DNA of 15,376 nt, taken from Galbitalea sp036499165. Its GTDB lineage: Bacteria > Actinomycetota > Actinomycetes > Actinomycetales > Microbacteriaceae. The stretch covers positions 1 through 15,376 of the forward strand of contig DASYEE010000045.1 in the NCBI GenBank assembly GCA_036499165.1, written 5' to 3'. The number at the start of each line of letters is the position of its first letter. Position 1 is the first letter of the stretch. The notes below the pieces were generated by a model, which searched no databases, was not told the origin of the DNA, and was given only the letters and a program-made list of their open reading frames with translations. The translations under genes and the position numbers were made by a program. This document shows, in pieces, positions 15,280 through 15,376 of this stretch.

Positions 15280-15376
15280 GTGAGCGAGAAGGTCGCGCGG
15301 CAGAGGATCAGCTGGCCGACCGCGGCGTGGATCACGATTCTTCTGCTCACCGGCGGTTTCCAGATCTACCGCGGTG
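15280..15376 (+). CDS. Partial gene, N terminus of a probable membrane protein
   Basis: An open frame from GTG at 15280 runs off the window. The 32 visible residues begin MSEKVARQRISWPT and continue with a hydrophobic stretch (AAWITILLLTGGFQIYRG), consistent with an N-terminal membrane anchor after a short basic cytoplasmic tail. The ATG at 15272 hits a stop after three codons and is not a start. Family cannot be recognised from this fragment. It may or may not belong to the sugar locus. Confidence 0.55.
   Translation, partial: MSEKVARQRISWPTAAWITILLLTGGFQIYRG

Noticed and set aside
1..15376. CRISPR array, prophage or defence system
   Set aside because: No regularly spaced direct repeats and no nuclease, phage structural or toxin-antitoxin proteins were seen on either strand.

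Overview
The window is high-GC DNA from an actinobacterium, most likely Microbacteriaceae. This is judged from codon use, the lipobox-type solute-binding protein, short ATGA/TGATG gene overlaps, and an ABC importer without its own ATPase. Taxonomy is inference.

Layout, left to right. (1) Positions 3-1304 hold an apparently complete IS481-family insertion sequence with one DDE transposase. Its ends are TGT/ACA, each followed by two 23-bp repeat units. (2) The element abuts the 3' end of a tRNA-Arg(CCT) gene on the minus strand (1308-1379). (3) A DUF72/YecE-type gene on the plus strand (1618-2445) converges on, and overlaps by 4 bp, the end of a minus-strand operon. (4) The minus-strand operon reads from about 9470 down to 2442: two MalF/MalG-type sugar permeases, a GH95 glycosidase, a lipoprotein sugar-binding protein, and a ROK-family regulator as last gene. 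(5) From a shared divergent promoter region (9376-9529) the plus strand carries a cytoplasmic GH36 alpha-galactosidase, a secreted modular GH27 alpha-galactosidase with carbohydrate-binding-like modules, and a CE7-like acetyl esterase. (6) The window ends inside the start of another plus-strand gene, probably a membrane protein.

How the parts fit together (inference from families and localisation signals): the secreted GH27 enzyme trims alpha-galactosyl decorations on a polymer outside the cell. The lipoprotein and two permeases import the oligosaccharides, powered by an ATPase encoded elsewhere (the MsiK arrangement). Inside, GH36 removes alpha-D-galactose, GH95 removes an alpha-L-linked terminal sugar, and the esterase removes acetyl groups. 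The ROK protein probably controls both divergent units through a near-perfect palindrome (9487-9499) that overlaps the minus-strand -35 box. The GH95 protein has Thr rather than His at a position linked to L-galactose versus L-fucose specificity, so an L-galactose-capped, acetylated plant glycan such as complex glucuronoarabinoxylan is a reasonable candidate substrate. Fucosylated glycans remain possible.

No CRISPR array, prophage or toxin system was seen. The most interesting material is the sugar locus as a whole, the GH95 residue change, the repeated modules of the GH27 protein, and the organisation of the IS ends next to the tRNA.
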